Shown piece by piece: positions 16,755-26,500 of a stretch of 40,993 nucleotides of DNA. Under the pieces are notes generated by a model that was given only the letters and a program-made list of their open reading frames with translations, was not told the DNA's origin and did not search any database. Both the position numbers and the translations under genes were made by a program. Position 1 is the stretch's first letter. The number at the start of each line of letters is the position of its first letter. Source of the DNA: an uncultured Saprospiraceae bacterium (GTDB lineage: Bacteria; Bacteroidota; Bacteroidia; Chitinophagales; Saprospiraceae); NCBI GenBank assembly GCA_937974625.1, contig CALJVJ010000011.1, forward strand, positions 1 to 40,993, in the 5' to 3' direction.

Positions 16755-19700
16755 ATGATTAAAAAGGTCTTACTTTTTTCCCTTTTGGTATTGGGCTTAA
16801 GTGTTCAATTATCTGCGCAAAGATTAGAAGCATTTTCAGAAAATCACAATCAATTTTTTAATGAATTGAAAGAGTACATGACCTCCAGTAAACGGAAGGT
16901 AATGGATGATATTTTTTCTGAATTTGGCAAACGATTTAAGGGAGGTAGTTTTACGATGGAGGAACAAGATACAATTGTGAGTCTATGTAATAAGATGTTA
17001 CAACTAAAAATGACTGCAAGTCCTTATTTTAGTGATTATCTAATTGGTTTAACTCATATTAAAAAACAAGCCAATCCTAATCAACGATTTATAGAATGGC
17101 ATGGGGTAATTAATGCCTTAATCACAGATATGGAACGGCGAAAGCTAAAACCCATAAAAGATTATTTATCATTTTCTACCCAATTATTTGAGCACAATGC
17201 ACTAAAATATTCCACAAGTGGTGGCGTTTCTTGGTTAACCATGGCTGATTCTTTCCAATTAGTCTACAAAGAAAAGATACCTCAAGTCGTATTTAAGGAA
17301 TTAGATTTATTAGCCTCTCGAAAGAAAGATTCTTTATTGATTGAGGAGTCTAGTGGTATTTTTTACCCATTGAGTAATACTTGGAAAGGAACTCGTGGGA
17401 AAGTAGATTGGACTAGACATGGTTTAGAAACGGACCATTTTTGTAATTTAGGTGTTTATGAAATTGAAGTTAAAAAGACCACTTATAGCATAGAAGATGC
17501 GGTTTTATATTATCCAACCTTTTTTCAAGTCGACTCCATTAAAGGCAAATTTCAAGATAAATTAGTAGCTTCTGGGCAGATAAATTCTTTTCCCAGATTT
17601 AATTCCAACGCGAATGTCTTAGAGATTGATAATTTAGGACCTGGTATCAAGTATATTGGAAAATTCAATCTACAGGGAACTTCAGTTTTGGGAAGTGGGA
17701 CAAAAGAGACGCCTGCAAGAATTTTACTATACAATGAGCGAGAAGAGTTAATATTTAGAGCAGAGGCAGCCCATTTTACAATCAAAAAGGGCGAATTAAT
17801 TACAGGTGCGGGCGTGAAGGTTGGCTTATATTCGGGGCAAGATTCTATAGTGCATCCATCAGTTAATTTGCGTTTTGATATTATAGATAGGACTGTTTCC
17901 TTCACAAGAGGCGAGCGAGGAAGTGACCGTAATCCATTTTTCACTTCATTTCATCAGTTGAATATGGATTCAGATAAAATGACTTGGTATATAGATCAAG
18001 ATTCCATTACAGTTGGTGGTCAAGCAGTAGCGGTAGGGAAAAGTGCCAATCAAGAAATATCATTTGAATCTTTAAAATATTTTTCACCTGAAGTTTATCG
18101 TCGAATGCAAAGTATTGGTTCTCAGAACCCTATCTCTACTTTAAAGATTTTTGCAGATATGGAAGGTTCAAATATTTTGGATGCGGGGACCTATGCCAAG
18201 CGAATGAATCCTCGATTTAACATTAAAAGTATCGAACCTTTGTTATATGATATGGTATCCAAAGGATTTGTCAATTATGATAAAGATACGGAGATGATAG
18301 AAGTAAAGGACAAAGTTTTTCACTACGCGGATGCTAGTAGACAAAAAGTAGATTTCGATTATTTGAAAATTACCTCTGCTTCTAACGATGCTAATGCGAT
18401 TATTGATTTGAACAGTAAGGACATGGTGATGAACGGAGTAAAAAATATAGAATTGAGTGGAAAGCAAAAAGTAGGAGCAATTCCAACGGGTAAGGCAATG
18501 ATGCTCAAGGAAAATAGGGATATGGAGTTTGATGGAAGATTGTTTGCTGCCTATGGTGTCTTTCAAGGAAAAGGTTTTAGTTTTAATTATGATAAGTTTA
18601 ATGTAGAATTAGATTCCGTCCGTTACTTTAATTTATTCGTCCCATCGGGCGATGCAGATGCTCAGGGCAACCCTGTTGCTCAGGCCATAGGAAGTGAGAT
18701 TGAATATTTAACTGGTATATTATTAATTGATGCCCCATCCAATAAGTCAGGAAAAGAAGATATTGCTATTTTCCCATCCTTCCAGAGTAAAGGAGATTCT
18801 TACGTATTTTACGATAGAGATAGTTTGTACAAAAGAGATTCATTTTATTTCAAATTAGACCCATTTAGTTTTAATAGCTTAGATAATTTCACGGAAGACG
18901 ATTTGCACTTTAAAGGCAAGATGTTTTCCGCAGATATATTTCCAGAGTTTGAAGAGACTTTGGTGTTAAAAGAAGATAAATCACTTGGATTTTTGACCCA
19001 AACACCAGCAGCAGGATTCCCCACCTACAAAAAAAGAGGTAATTTTAAAGGGGCAGTTGATTTGAGTAACGAAGGATTCAAAGGAGAAGGTACGATTACC
19101 TATCTAGGAGCTGTCATCAATTCAGAAGATATCATTTTTAGGCCCAAAACAATGACAGCGAGTGCCGAGCGATTTGATTTAGCGGAAGACCGAAGTAAAG
19201 AAATTCCTCAAGCAGTCGGGTTAGATGTAACGATAAATTGGAGACCATATGCCGATAGTATGGAGGTAAGGACAAAAAAAGAACCATTTGATTTGTATAA
19301 AGAAGGTAATTATAAATTTACAGGACTAGGTTTATTGACACCATCAGGGCTTAAAGGTAGAGGTTTGCTCAATTGGGAAAAGGCGAGTATGTATTCAAGA
19401 GATTTCTCATTTGGTTCATTTTCTGCCCGTTCAGATACCATGAATGTTAAAATTAAGGCTTTGGAATCTGATGCCTTAGCACTGGAAACGAGTAATCTAA
19501 GCGGTGTAGTAGATTTTGATAAGCAATATGCCAAATTCAAATCCAATGCAGAGGTAGGAGAGACTTTTTTACCCTATAATGAGTATGTCACCAGTATGGA
19601 TGAGTTTGAATGGGATATGGACGGTCAAACCATAACATTTAAGGCAAAGCAAGACGAATTCGCCAATTTTACTTCTACGCATGCAGGCAAAGATTCTTTA

Positions 19701-21248
19701 TCTTTTCCTGGTAAAACTGCTAGATATGATTTGAAAACCAGTCAATTAGAAATCGGGGGAGTGGAAGCAATACGTACTGCTGATGCATTTATCTATCCAG
19801 AAACAGGAGATATAAGTATTTTAGCAGGAGGAAAAATGGAGGAACTAACCAATGCAAAAATTGTTGCAGATACCTTAAATAAAAATCACGTTATTAATAG
19901 AGTAACAGCGAATATAAATGGCCGAAAAGAGTACACGGCAAATGGTTACTATGAGTACAATATTGCAGACCGAAAGCAGGAGATATATTTTGAAAATATT
20001 TCTGGGGCTAGAATAGGAAAAGGAAAACAAAGTGAAAAGAAAACAGAAACGCGGGCAAAAGGAACCATTAAACCCGAAGATGATTTTTATATTGATAATC
20101 AAACTCAGTTCCGTGGAGACATTTCTTTATTTGCCTCTTCTAGAAACCTGAAATTTGATGGGTTTGCAAAATTTGACTCTCCCTTAATGCCTAACCCACA
20201 ATGGTTTACGATTAATAGTGAAGGGGACAAGACGGATTTAACTATTTCATATGACGTACCAAAAAATTATGATGGAGAGCAGTTGCGCACAGGTTTTTTC
20301 TTAAGTAAAGAAAATACAAGAATTTATGGAAGAACGATGATGCCTTTATTTTTTAGAAAAGACCGACCAATTCTACCAGTAACTGGCATATTTAAGTTTG
20401 ACGAAGAAAAGGATGAATTTGTATTTGGAGATTCTACCAAAGTCTTAGAAAATCAAATAAAAGGCACTAAGTTAACTTTTTCCAATAAAACTGGAAAACT
20501 AAAAGGGGAGGGGCCTATTAATATAGGAAGTGGCTTAAATTATATCAGTGTGAAAGCCGCAGGTAATATAGAAACATCTTTTCCCAATGAACAAGATTCC
20601 AGCACCTACGATGCACCTGTTTTAGCAGATTTGATGGCAGGAGTAGATTTAATTATCCCAGATGCCCTATTGAGAATTATGGCGACCGATATAATTTCTA
20701 GTAGTTTTGATGCGCCTGATATTGCCTATGCTAGTAAAGGAGAATTTTACGAAAAAGGATTATCTGAGTTTATTAATAATGAAGCGATGTTGACGGAAAC
20801 CGTCAATATTATGAAGAACCGAACTTTATTCTTTCCAAAAAAATATAAACATCATACCTTCTTCTTTAGTGATTTACCGATGAAGTGGGATGCAGATTAT
20901 CAATCTTTTGTTTCAAGAAAAGATAAGATAGGATTAGGAGCTATAGGAGCTGACCCTATTAATAAGACCCTTACCTGTTATGTAGAATTTCGGATGCCTT
21001 CGAATGGAGATGACAGAGTCTACATTTACATTAAATCACCTAGTGAGTACTTTTACTACTTTGCTTATAAAGGAGGAATCATGAGTACTGTTTCTAATAA
21101 TACACGCTATAATGATGCAGTAACAGGATTAAAGAAAAAGGAAATGATAATAAAGATGAAGGATGGGGAGAATTATGAAATTCAACCAATTAATCCAGGA
21201 ACGGCTAGGAAATTTATGGCAAGAATAAAAGCAACTAGGAATGAGTGA
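16755..21248 (+). CDS. Very large exported protein of unknown function (1497 aa)
   Basis: A signal peptide (IKKVLLFSLLVLGLSVQLSA, cleaved near Q22) leads into a helical N-terminal part (~25-200). A very long, strand-rich region with regular polar/hydrophobic alternation follows and recurrently uses motifs of the type FKGKGxx, GxGxLxW and SGKxKxG. That pattern resembles stacked-strand or OstA/AsmA-like outer-membrane biogenesis proteins, but I do not recognise a specific family. The last 150 residues (KWDADYQSFVSRKDKIGLG onward) look like a compact domain, and there is no T9SS sorting tail or C-terminal beta-barrel signature. It is likely periplasmic or held at the outer membrane. It follows prmA by 144 bases and is convergent with the gene at 21363. 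It is intact, with no sign of frameshift. Confidence 0.85.
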   Translation: MIKKVLLFSLLVLGLSVQLSAQRLEAFSENHNQFFNELKEYMTSSKRKVMDDIFSEFGKRFKGGSFTMEEQDTIVSLCNKMLQLKMTASPYFSDYLIGLTHIKKQANPNQRFIEWHGVINALITDMERRKLKPIKDYLSFSTQLFEHNALKYSTSGGVSWLTMADSFQLVYKEKIPQVVFKELDLLASRKKDSLLIEESSGIFYPLSNTWKGTRGKVDWTRHGLETDHFCNLGVYEIEVKKTTYSIEDAVLYYPTFFQVDSIKGKFQDKLVASGQINSFPRFNSNANVLEIDNLGPGIKYIGKFNLQGTSVLGSGTKETPARILLYNEREELIFRAEAAHFTIKKGELITGAGVKVGLYSGQDSIVHPSVNLRFDIIDRTVSFTRGERGSDRNPFFTSFHQLNMDSDKMTWYIDQDSITVGGQAVAVGKSANQEISFESLKYFSPEVYRRMQSIGSQNPISTLKIFADMEGSNILDAGTYAKRMNPRFNIKSIEPLLYDMVSKGFVNYDKDTEMIEVKDKVFHYADASRQKVDFDYLKITSASNDANAIIDLNSKDMVMNGVKNIELSGKQKVGAIPTGKAMMLKENRDMEFDGRLFAAYGVFQGKGFSFNYDKFNVELDSVRYFNLFVPSGDADAQGNPVAQAIGSEIEYLTGILLIDAPSNKSGKEDIAIFPSFQSKGDSYVFYDRDSLYKRDSFYFKLDPFSFNSLDNFTEDDLHFKGKMFSADIFPEFEETLVLKEDKSLGFLTQTPAAGFPTYKKRGNFKGAVDLSNEGFKGEGTITYLGAVINSEDIIFRPKTMTASAERFDLAEDRSKEIPQAVGLDVTINWRPYADSMEVRTKKEPFDLYKEGNYKFTGLGLLTPSGLKGRGLLNWEKASMYSRDFSFGSFSARSDTMNVKIKALESDALALETSNLSGVVDFDKQYAKFKSNAEVGETFLPYNEYVTSMDEFEWDMDGQTITFKAKQDEFANFTSTHAGKDSLSFPGKTARYDLKTSQLEIGGVEAIRTADAFIYPETGDISILAGGKMEELTNAKIVADTLNKNHVINRVTANINGRKEYTANGYYEYNIADRKQEIYFENISGARIGKGKQSEKKTETRAKGTIKPEDDFYIDNQTQFRGDISLFASSRNLKFDGFAKFDSPLMPNPQWFTINSEGDKTDLTISYDVPKNYDGEQLRTGFFLSKENTRIYGRTMMPLFFRKDRPILPVTGIFKFDEEKDEFVFGDSTKVLENQIKGTKLTFSNKTGKLKGEGPINIGSGLNYISVKAAGNIETSFPNEQDSSTYDAPVLADLMAGVDLIIPDALLRIMATDIISSSFDAPDIAYASKGEFYEKGLSEFINNEAMLTETVNIMKNRTLFFPKKYKHHTFFFSDLPMKWDADYQSFVSRKDKIGLGAIGADPINKTLTCYVEFRMPSNGDDRVYIYIKSPSEYFYYFAYKGGIMSTVSNNTRYNDAVTGLKKKEMIIKMKDGENYEIQPINPGTARKFMARIKATRNE

Positions 21249-21362
21249 TGAGTGGTAAGTGGTAAGTTTGGGAAAATTAAATATCTGATTAGTCAGGGTA
21301 ATCCATTTTCCTATTTTATAGTTTGGTAGGGAATTCTTTGTCAATGCGAAAGCTAATTTCGG

Positions 21363-22877
21363 TTACAGGGCTCTATTAACTAAAATATTAAGGATAATAT
21401 CCCAGAGCACTTCGTAGGGAATTATTTCGACATATTGGCTTTGGCCTTTTGTAGCGCTTGGAGTTTCCGATAGTCTTTCTAATAAGCGTTTAGTAGTGCG
21501 AATAGTCGCGTTTTTGTGAAAATTTGCCTTTACCATTTTGGCTAGCATTTTGATGAAACAATTACTACGTAGCGTCTCATCCTTAATTAGGTAACGATAA
21601 GAATATTGCTTAAGTGCATCAATACGGTCAACGACAGCATCTCTTTTTTTCCGTTGTAGTAAAAAAAGTACATGAATAATTAAAATAGAGATATTAATTC
21701 CCTTTTTGTCTTTTGAGAATTGCGGCACCTCATTGAGGAATTTGGCAACTTTAAAAGGTCGGTTTTCTTTAGGTAAATCAAGTTTATTATTTTCAATTAA
21801 AAAATGACAATAAGCACCATAAATTTTCCATATTTCGCTGTATTGTTTAGGTAGTTGAGTATATTTTTTGTGATTGACAGCTAGTTTTTGAAGCTCGTAC
21901 GTTTCCGTATATTTGTGTGTGTGAAAGCACAACAAAATATACCCTTCTAAAGATAAGAACCAGTTGATACTTCCTTCAGGAACAATTTGATTAACTTTTT
22001 TAAAAATGCTACTACCTAACTCGTGATTTTTAGAGATAACACAAGAAAAAAGAATGTCGATAGAGAATACAGCAATTGGACCGACAGAATTTTTATTGGT
22101 TATTTTTTCAAAATAATGTAAAGCTTCTTGGCTTATCCGAATAACTTCTAAATAATTATTATTAATTCTATATTTGAAACTAGCAATTTGATAATAGTTT
22201 AATTTTAGTTTATAAGAAGAAAATTCTTTTATTTTATTTCTTAGAATAATTTCATATTTATTTACTTTTTCTATTTGAAAAGCTTGATTCGCTCGAGATG
22301 GAGAAAATTGACTATTTATTTCTTCCTTAAAATCTTCGGCTAGCATTTCTAAATCGAGTACATGTTTGTGATATTTGACTAAATTAATATAATAATTGGC
22401 TTTTTCTTTATTGGGGTTGTATATCCTGAAGTGTTTTTTCAAGATTCGCCCTAAATCTAATGTTATTTCAGTAAGTTCATATTTTACAGCAAGCCTTATC
22501 GTTTTTTCTGCGAGCGAAACAGCAGCATTCCTAGCTGCTTTGCCAATTAAAAATTTTACTGCAGCAGCATCCTTGTGACATTTATAATAATTTTTTTGAA
22601 AATCAGTAAAATGAGGTTCATTAAGGTTGATAAAAAATAGGGAGTTTATTAATTTTTCTTCTAACCGGTATTTGGTTCTTACATAAGTGTTTTGGTCAAA
22701 TTTTGGACCATATATCAGTGCACCAGCCTCTTTATCATTGGTAATTTTTCCTTCAAGAATTCCATCGTATAGCTTTTTTGTTAAGGAGCTATTTCCTTTC
22801 TTTTCTTGACCAATAATATTTACACGTTTAGTTTTTTCTTTTGAAACAAGTTTAGCTAGTTCAATAAGTTTTTTCAT
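21363..22877 (-). CDS. Helical cytoplasmic protein of unknown function (504 aa)
   Basis: There is no signal peptide or membrane segment. The protein is Lys-rich and almost wholly helical. The first 100 residues (KLIELAKLVSKEKTKRVNII onward) include a region around YVRTKYRLEEKLINSLFFIN. The rest shows pairs of amphipathic helices (AAVSLAEKTIRLAVKYEL, YLEVIRISQEALHYFEK) like degenerate TPR repeats. I do not recognise a named family. The impression that Saprospiria carry several such paralogues is unverified. A TATCTTTT box on the minus strand (plus 22940-22947) about 65 bases upstream is a possible promoter. The gene is alone between a convergent and a long non-coding spacer. It could be a scaffold or regulatory protein, but there is no direct evidence. 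Confidence 0.8.
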   Translation of the reverse strand: MKKLIELAKLVSKEKTKRVNIIGQEKKGNSSLTKKLYDGILEGKITNDKEAGALIYGPKFDQNTYVRTKYRLEEKLINSLFFINLNEPHFTDFQKNYYKCHKDAAAVKFLIGKAARNAAVSLAEKTIRLAVKYELTEITLDLGRILKKHFRIYNPNKEKANYYINLVKYHKHVLDLEMLAEDFKEEINSQFSPSRANQAFQIEKVNKYEIILRNKIKEFSSYKLKLNYYQIASFKYRINNNYLEVIRISQEALHYFEKITNKNSVGPIAVFSIDILFSCVISKNHELGSSIFKKVNQIVPEGSINWFLSLEGYILLCFHTHKYTETYELQKLAVNHKKYTQLPKQYSEIWKIYGAYCHFLIENNKLDLPKENRPFKVAKFLNEVPQFSKDKKGINISILIIHVLFLLQRKKRDAVVDRIDALKQYSYRYLIKDETLRSNCFIKMLAKMVKANFHKNATIRTTKRLLERLSETPSATKGQSQYVEIIPYEVLWDIILNILVNRAL

Positions 22878-23369
22878 TGGAGATAAATAGATACATAAAT
22901 AGAGAGGTTTAAAGAAGCTAAATTACTAATAATTAGGTGAAAAGATAAAAAATATTTCAGGAAAGAGGTATTATTAACTTACAGAAAGATATAAAATTGA
23001 TAGGAAAAAGAGTGTCACATAAGGCTAAGTTTGTGTTGCAAAATTTTTTAAAAACATAAACCTATTATCATGACACTCATTATGCATTCAGTGCAAATTA
23101 GCACACTATTTCTTTGTACTCAAGACTGTATTTCCAATAAGAAAATTATTATCGCGGACGATGATTTAGTATAGAAGTTTTCGTCCATACAAATTTAACA
23201 CTAAAATTCACCGTTTTCATATCTATATATTTTGGAAATAGTTGAATTGAATAGGAAAGTAGCGTATATAAATAATTGAAAATCATTTCGTTATAGACTT
23301 TTTAATTATATTTTTCGATTTCACAAAGTTACAAAATTGAAGGAAAACGATAATTATGTTAGTTCCTAA
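22878..23369. other. Spacer with an extended inverted repeat; no gene seen
   Basis: The left part is the upstream region of the minus-strand gene ending at 22877. A 69-base inverted repeat lies at 23010-23078. A degenerate promoter-like pair, TTTC (23286-23289) and TATTTTTC (23309-23316) with 19 bases between, points to the right, towards the structured segment at 23370-23486. Confidence 0.4.
23010..23078. repeat. Extended imperfect inverted repeat
   Basis: The perfect outer arms GAGTGTCA (23010-23017) and TGACACTC (23071-23078) are followed inward by partly matching ATAAGG and CCTATTAT, then GTTTGTG and CATAAAC, around an AT-rich centre. It could be a remnant of a small mobile element, a terminator for neither flanking gene, or a protein-binding palindrome. 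No copy is seen elsewhere in the window. Confidence 0.5.
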
Positions 23370-23486
23370 AAGAAAAGCCTATTGCATCTAATAATAGGTA
23401 GATTCTCTCTCTCGATGGGTTTCTTCTAAACACCCTGAAAGTTATTTATGAGCTCCTAAATCTATGGATTTAGGGGCTTTTTATTT
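23370..23486 (+). ncRNA. Candidate small structured RNA ending in a terminator
   Basis: Three hairpins follow one another on the plus strand: CCTATT/AATAGG (23378-23398), GGGTTT/AAACACCC with one bulged base (23417-23435), and the terminator at 23451-23486. No plus-strand protein gene lies between 21248 and this terminator, and both flanking genes are on the minus strand. The terminator therefore has no other obvious owner. A weak promoter-like pair lies at 23286-23316. It does not resemble tRNA, tmRNA, SRP RNA or RNase P RNA that I could recognise. Confidence 0.35.
23451..23486 (+). terminator. Strong plus-strand Rho-independent terminator
   Basis: AGCTCCTAAATC and GATTTAGGGGCT form a 12-bp stem with one G-T pair and a TATG loop, followed by TTTTTATTT. 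On the minus strand there is no T-run, so it acts on plus-strand transcription. Confidence 0.75.
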
Positions 23487-23549
23487 ATAAAATGAGCTAA
23501 AATAAAAGGAGTACGAGTAAGATTTTGGTAAGAGCTTAGGTTAAATTGT

Positions 23550-26500
23550 TTAACCATTTAGCGGTAAGTAAATTAAAAATTCAGTACCTTCTCCAATAGC
23601 ACTAAAAACATCTATTTTTCCATTGTGTTGCTCTATAATACCATAGGAAATAGACAGGCCGAGCCCAGTCCCTTCACCTACATCTTTAGTTGTGTAGAAG
23701 GGTTCGAAAAGTCTTTTTCGGGTAGTTTCATCCATTCCACTTCCATTATCTTTAATAGAAATTTGAATTTGGTCTCCCATTTTCTGCGTAGTAATTTTAA
23801 TCAAGCCGGGGTGAAGAACGCCATTAGATTTAGCATTAATAGCTTGAATAGAATTATTGATAATGTTTAAGAATACTTGATTGAGTCGTGAGATTTGGCA
23901 TTTTACATAAGGAATGTTGCCATAAGCTCTTTCTATAGATATATGTCCATTTAATTGGCTATTCAAAATCGTAATGGTAGAATCAAGACCTTCATGAATA
24001 TCTGCTTTTGAGAAATTTTCTGTAGAATTACGAGAAAAAGTTCGCAAGCTACTCACAATATTTACCGTCCGTTCCGTACCTCTTTCTATACCACCAAGCA
24101 ATTCACTAATTTCTTCTTCTAATAAATCAAAGTCTAATTGTTTACCTAAATGAATAAGTTCATTGGTTAATTTGACAGGATCTTTTGCTTTTTCTAATTC
24201 TTTAACTTTTTTCAGGACATTCTGCATATCCTGAAAATCCATTTTAAGTGCCTGAACATTTGAAGAAATGAAATTAATAGGATTATTAATTTCATGGGCG
24301 ATACCAGCAGTTAATTGACCTAAGGAAGCCATTTTTTCGGATACCACTAGCTGTTGTTGGGTGTCTTCTAAAGTTTTAACAGTGGTCGCCAATTCGTTAT
24401 TTTTTTTCTCCAACTGCTCGGTTCGTTCTTTGACCATTTTTTCTAAAGTAATACTTCTTTGTCTAAGCGAACGGACTCGATTCAGATAAATTAGATACCC
24501 TATTCCAATAGTTGCTAAAAGCAAGGCCACTTTAAAAAACAAAGTCTGAACAAAAGTTGGCTGAATATTGACTTTTATTGAAGTACCTTCTTCATTCCAA
24601 ATACCGTCATTATTAGCAGCTTGCACTTTGAAGACGTAGTTTCCTGGGTCTATATTGGTATAAAAAGCAATATTTTGATTATTTGGATACTTCCAAGTAT
24701 CGTCATAATTTTCCAACTTAAACTTGTAGGAGTTCTTTTCAGATTGAGTATAATTGAGGGCTACAAATTCAAAAGAAAAGCCTTTATTGTCACCAGGAAA
24801 AAGGGTAACGCTTTCAGCAATACTAATGTGTTTTTTCAATTGCCCATCAGGCTTTACTTTTACAGGTTCATAATTGATTACAAAATCAGTAAGTACCACT
24901 TTAGGCTTTTCTTCATTGAGTAATAATTCTTCTGGCTGAAAAATATTTAATCCATCGGAACCCCCAAAGAATAATTCCCCTTTATAATTTTTGTAACTAG
25001 CATTAGGATTAAATTCACCATCTTGTAGCCCATCTTTATTAGCGAAGTGTTTGGTTGCTTTTTTTCTTGTGTGGAACTTAGTTAAACCAGTATTGGTGCT
25101 CAACCATAAATTACCAGTCCTATCACCTCGAATAGCATATATGGTATTGTTAGGGAGGCCATTATATTCAAAGATAATATTACCATTATTTTCTGTCATT
25201 TTATTTAATCCTTCGGGCGTACCTAGCCATATATTACCATTTATATCCTCATAAATAGCATTAATAATATTGCTGCTTAAACTATTGGGATTATTTTCTT
25301 CATTGAAAAAATTGATGAATTTTTTATTTTGTGGGTTAAAGCGGACCAAACCTCGTTCTGTACCAAGCCATAGTCGTCCTTTTTTATCTAAAATCATACA
25401 ACGGATAATATTACTCCCTTCACTTTTATTATTGTAAAAATGTTTAAAAGTATTATCCTTTCTATTCATTAGATTAAGTCCTTTATTGGTGCCAATCCAA
25501 AAATTTCCATCATCATCTTCAATCATACACCTAATAAGATTGTTAGAAATGGATTCTTTATCTTCCTTATCATGTTTAAAGGAAATAAAACTCGATTTAG
25601 ATACATTTCCAAATGGTAATTTATTTAATCCTTCATCAGTACCAATCCAAATATCTAAACTTTTATCCTCGTAAATGGAGTAGATATGATTACTACTAAT
25701 AGTGCGACTATCATTAGGTGAATTATAGAAGTATTCAATATTAATTCTTTCTTCATCAATCCGATTTAATCCATCTGCTGTACCAACCCAAACATTACCA
25801 ACGTGGTCTTGGGAAATACTCCATATGTCTTTGTTGGTAAGGTTGTTACCAGCTATTTGATTACTTTGATAATGGGTGAATTTCTGAATCCCCTTATCAA
25901 TTTTATTAATACCACTATCTTTGCTACCTATCCATATTAGCCCAGCTTTATCTTTATAAATAGACTGAAGGAAATTATCATTGATGCTATACGCATTAAG
26001 CGGTTCTACTTGATATTGGGCAAACTTTGGAGCGTTTTTGTCAAAGTTTTCCAAATTAAGGACGTTTAATCCTCCTCCTTCAGTGGCAATTAATAAATTG
26101 CCCAAATCATCTTCATCAATATCCATAATGGTTGAGGCATTGAGTCCAAATTTGTTGGCAGGACTTTCTTGATAAACGAGATATTCATTAGTAGCGCGGT
26201 CCAAAAGAATCAAACCATATTTGTCAGTTGCTACCCAAAAATTATCTTCACTATCCTCAAACACATCCCAAATTGTGACATTGAGTGGCGTGTTTTCCAG
26301 TTCTTCTTCGTTATATAAAACGGTAATGAATTTTTGATTTTCTCGGTCATATTTTTGCAATCCATCTAAACCAAAGTATCCAACCCATAAATCTTTATGC
26401 TTATCCTCATAAATACAGCTAACTTTATTACTGCGCATGCCAAGGGAGTTACTGGCGTCTTTTTGGAAGGTGACAAATCGGTTAGTTTGGTTATCGTATT

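Noticed and set aside
21249..21362. Terminator between the convergent genes at 21248 and 21363
   Set aside because: Only short direct repeats (GTGGTAAGTGGTAAG) are visible. No stable hairpin with a T-run was found.
23378..23486. tRNA, tmRNA or SRP RNA at the structured spacer
   Set aside because: No T-loop GGTTCGA motif, acceptor-stem pairing, tmRNA tag reading frame or SRP tetraloop signature could be found. It is kept only as an unclassified small RNA candidate.
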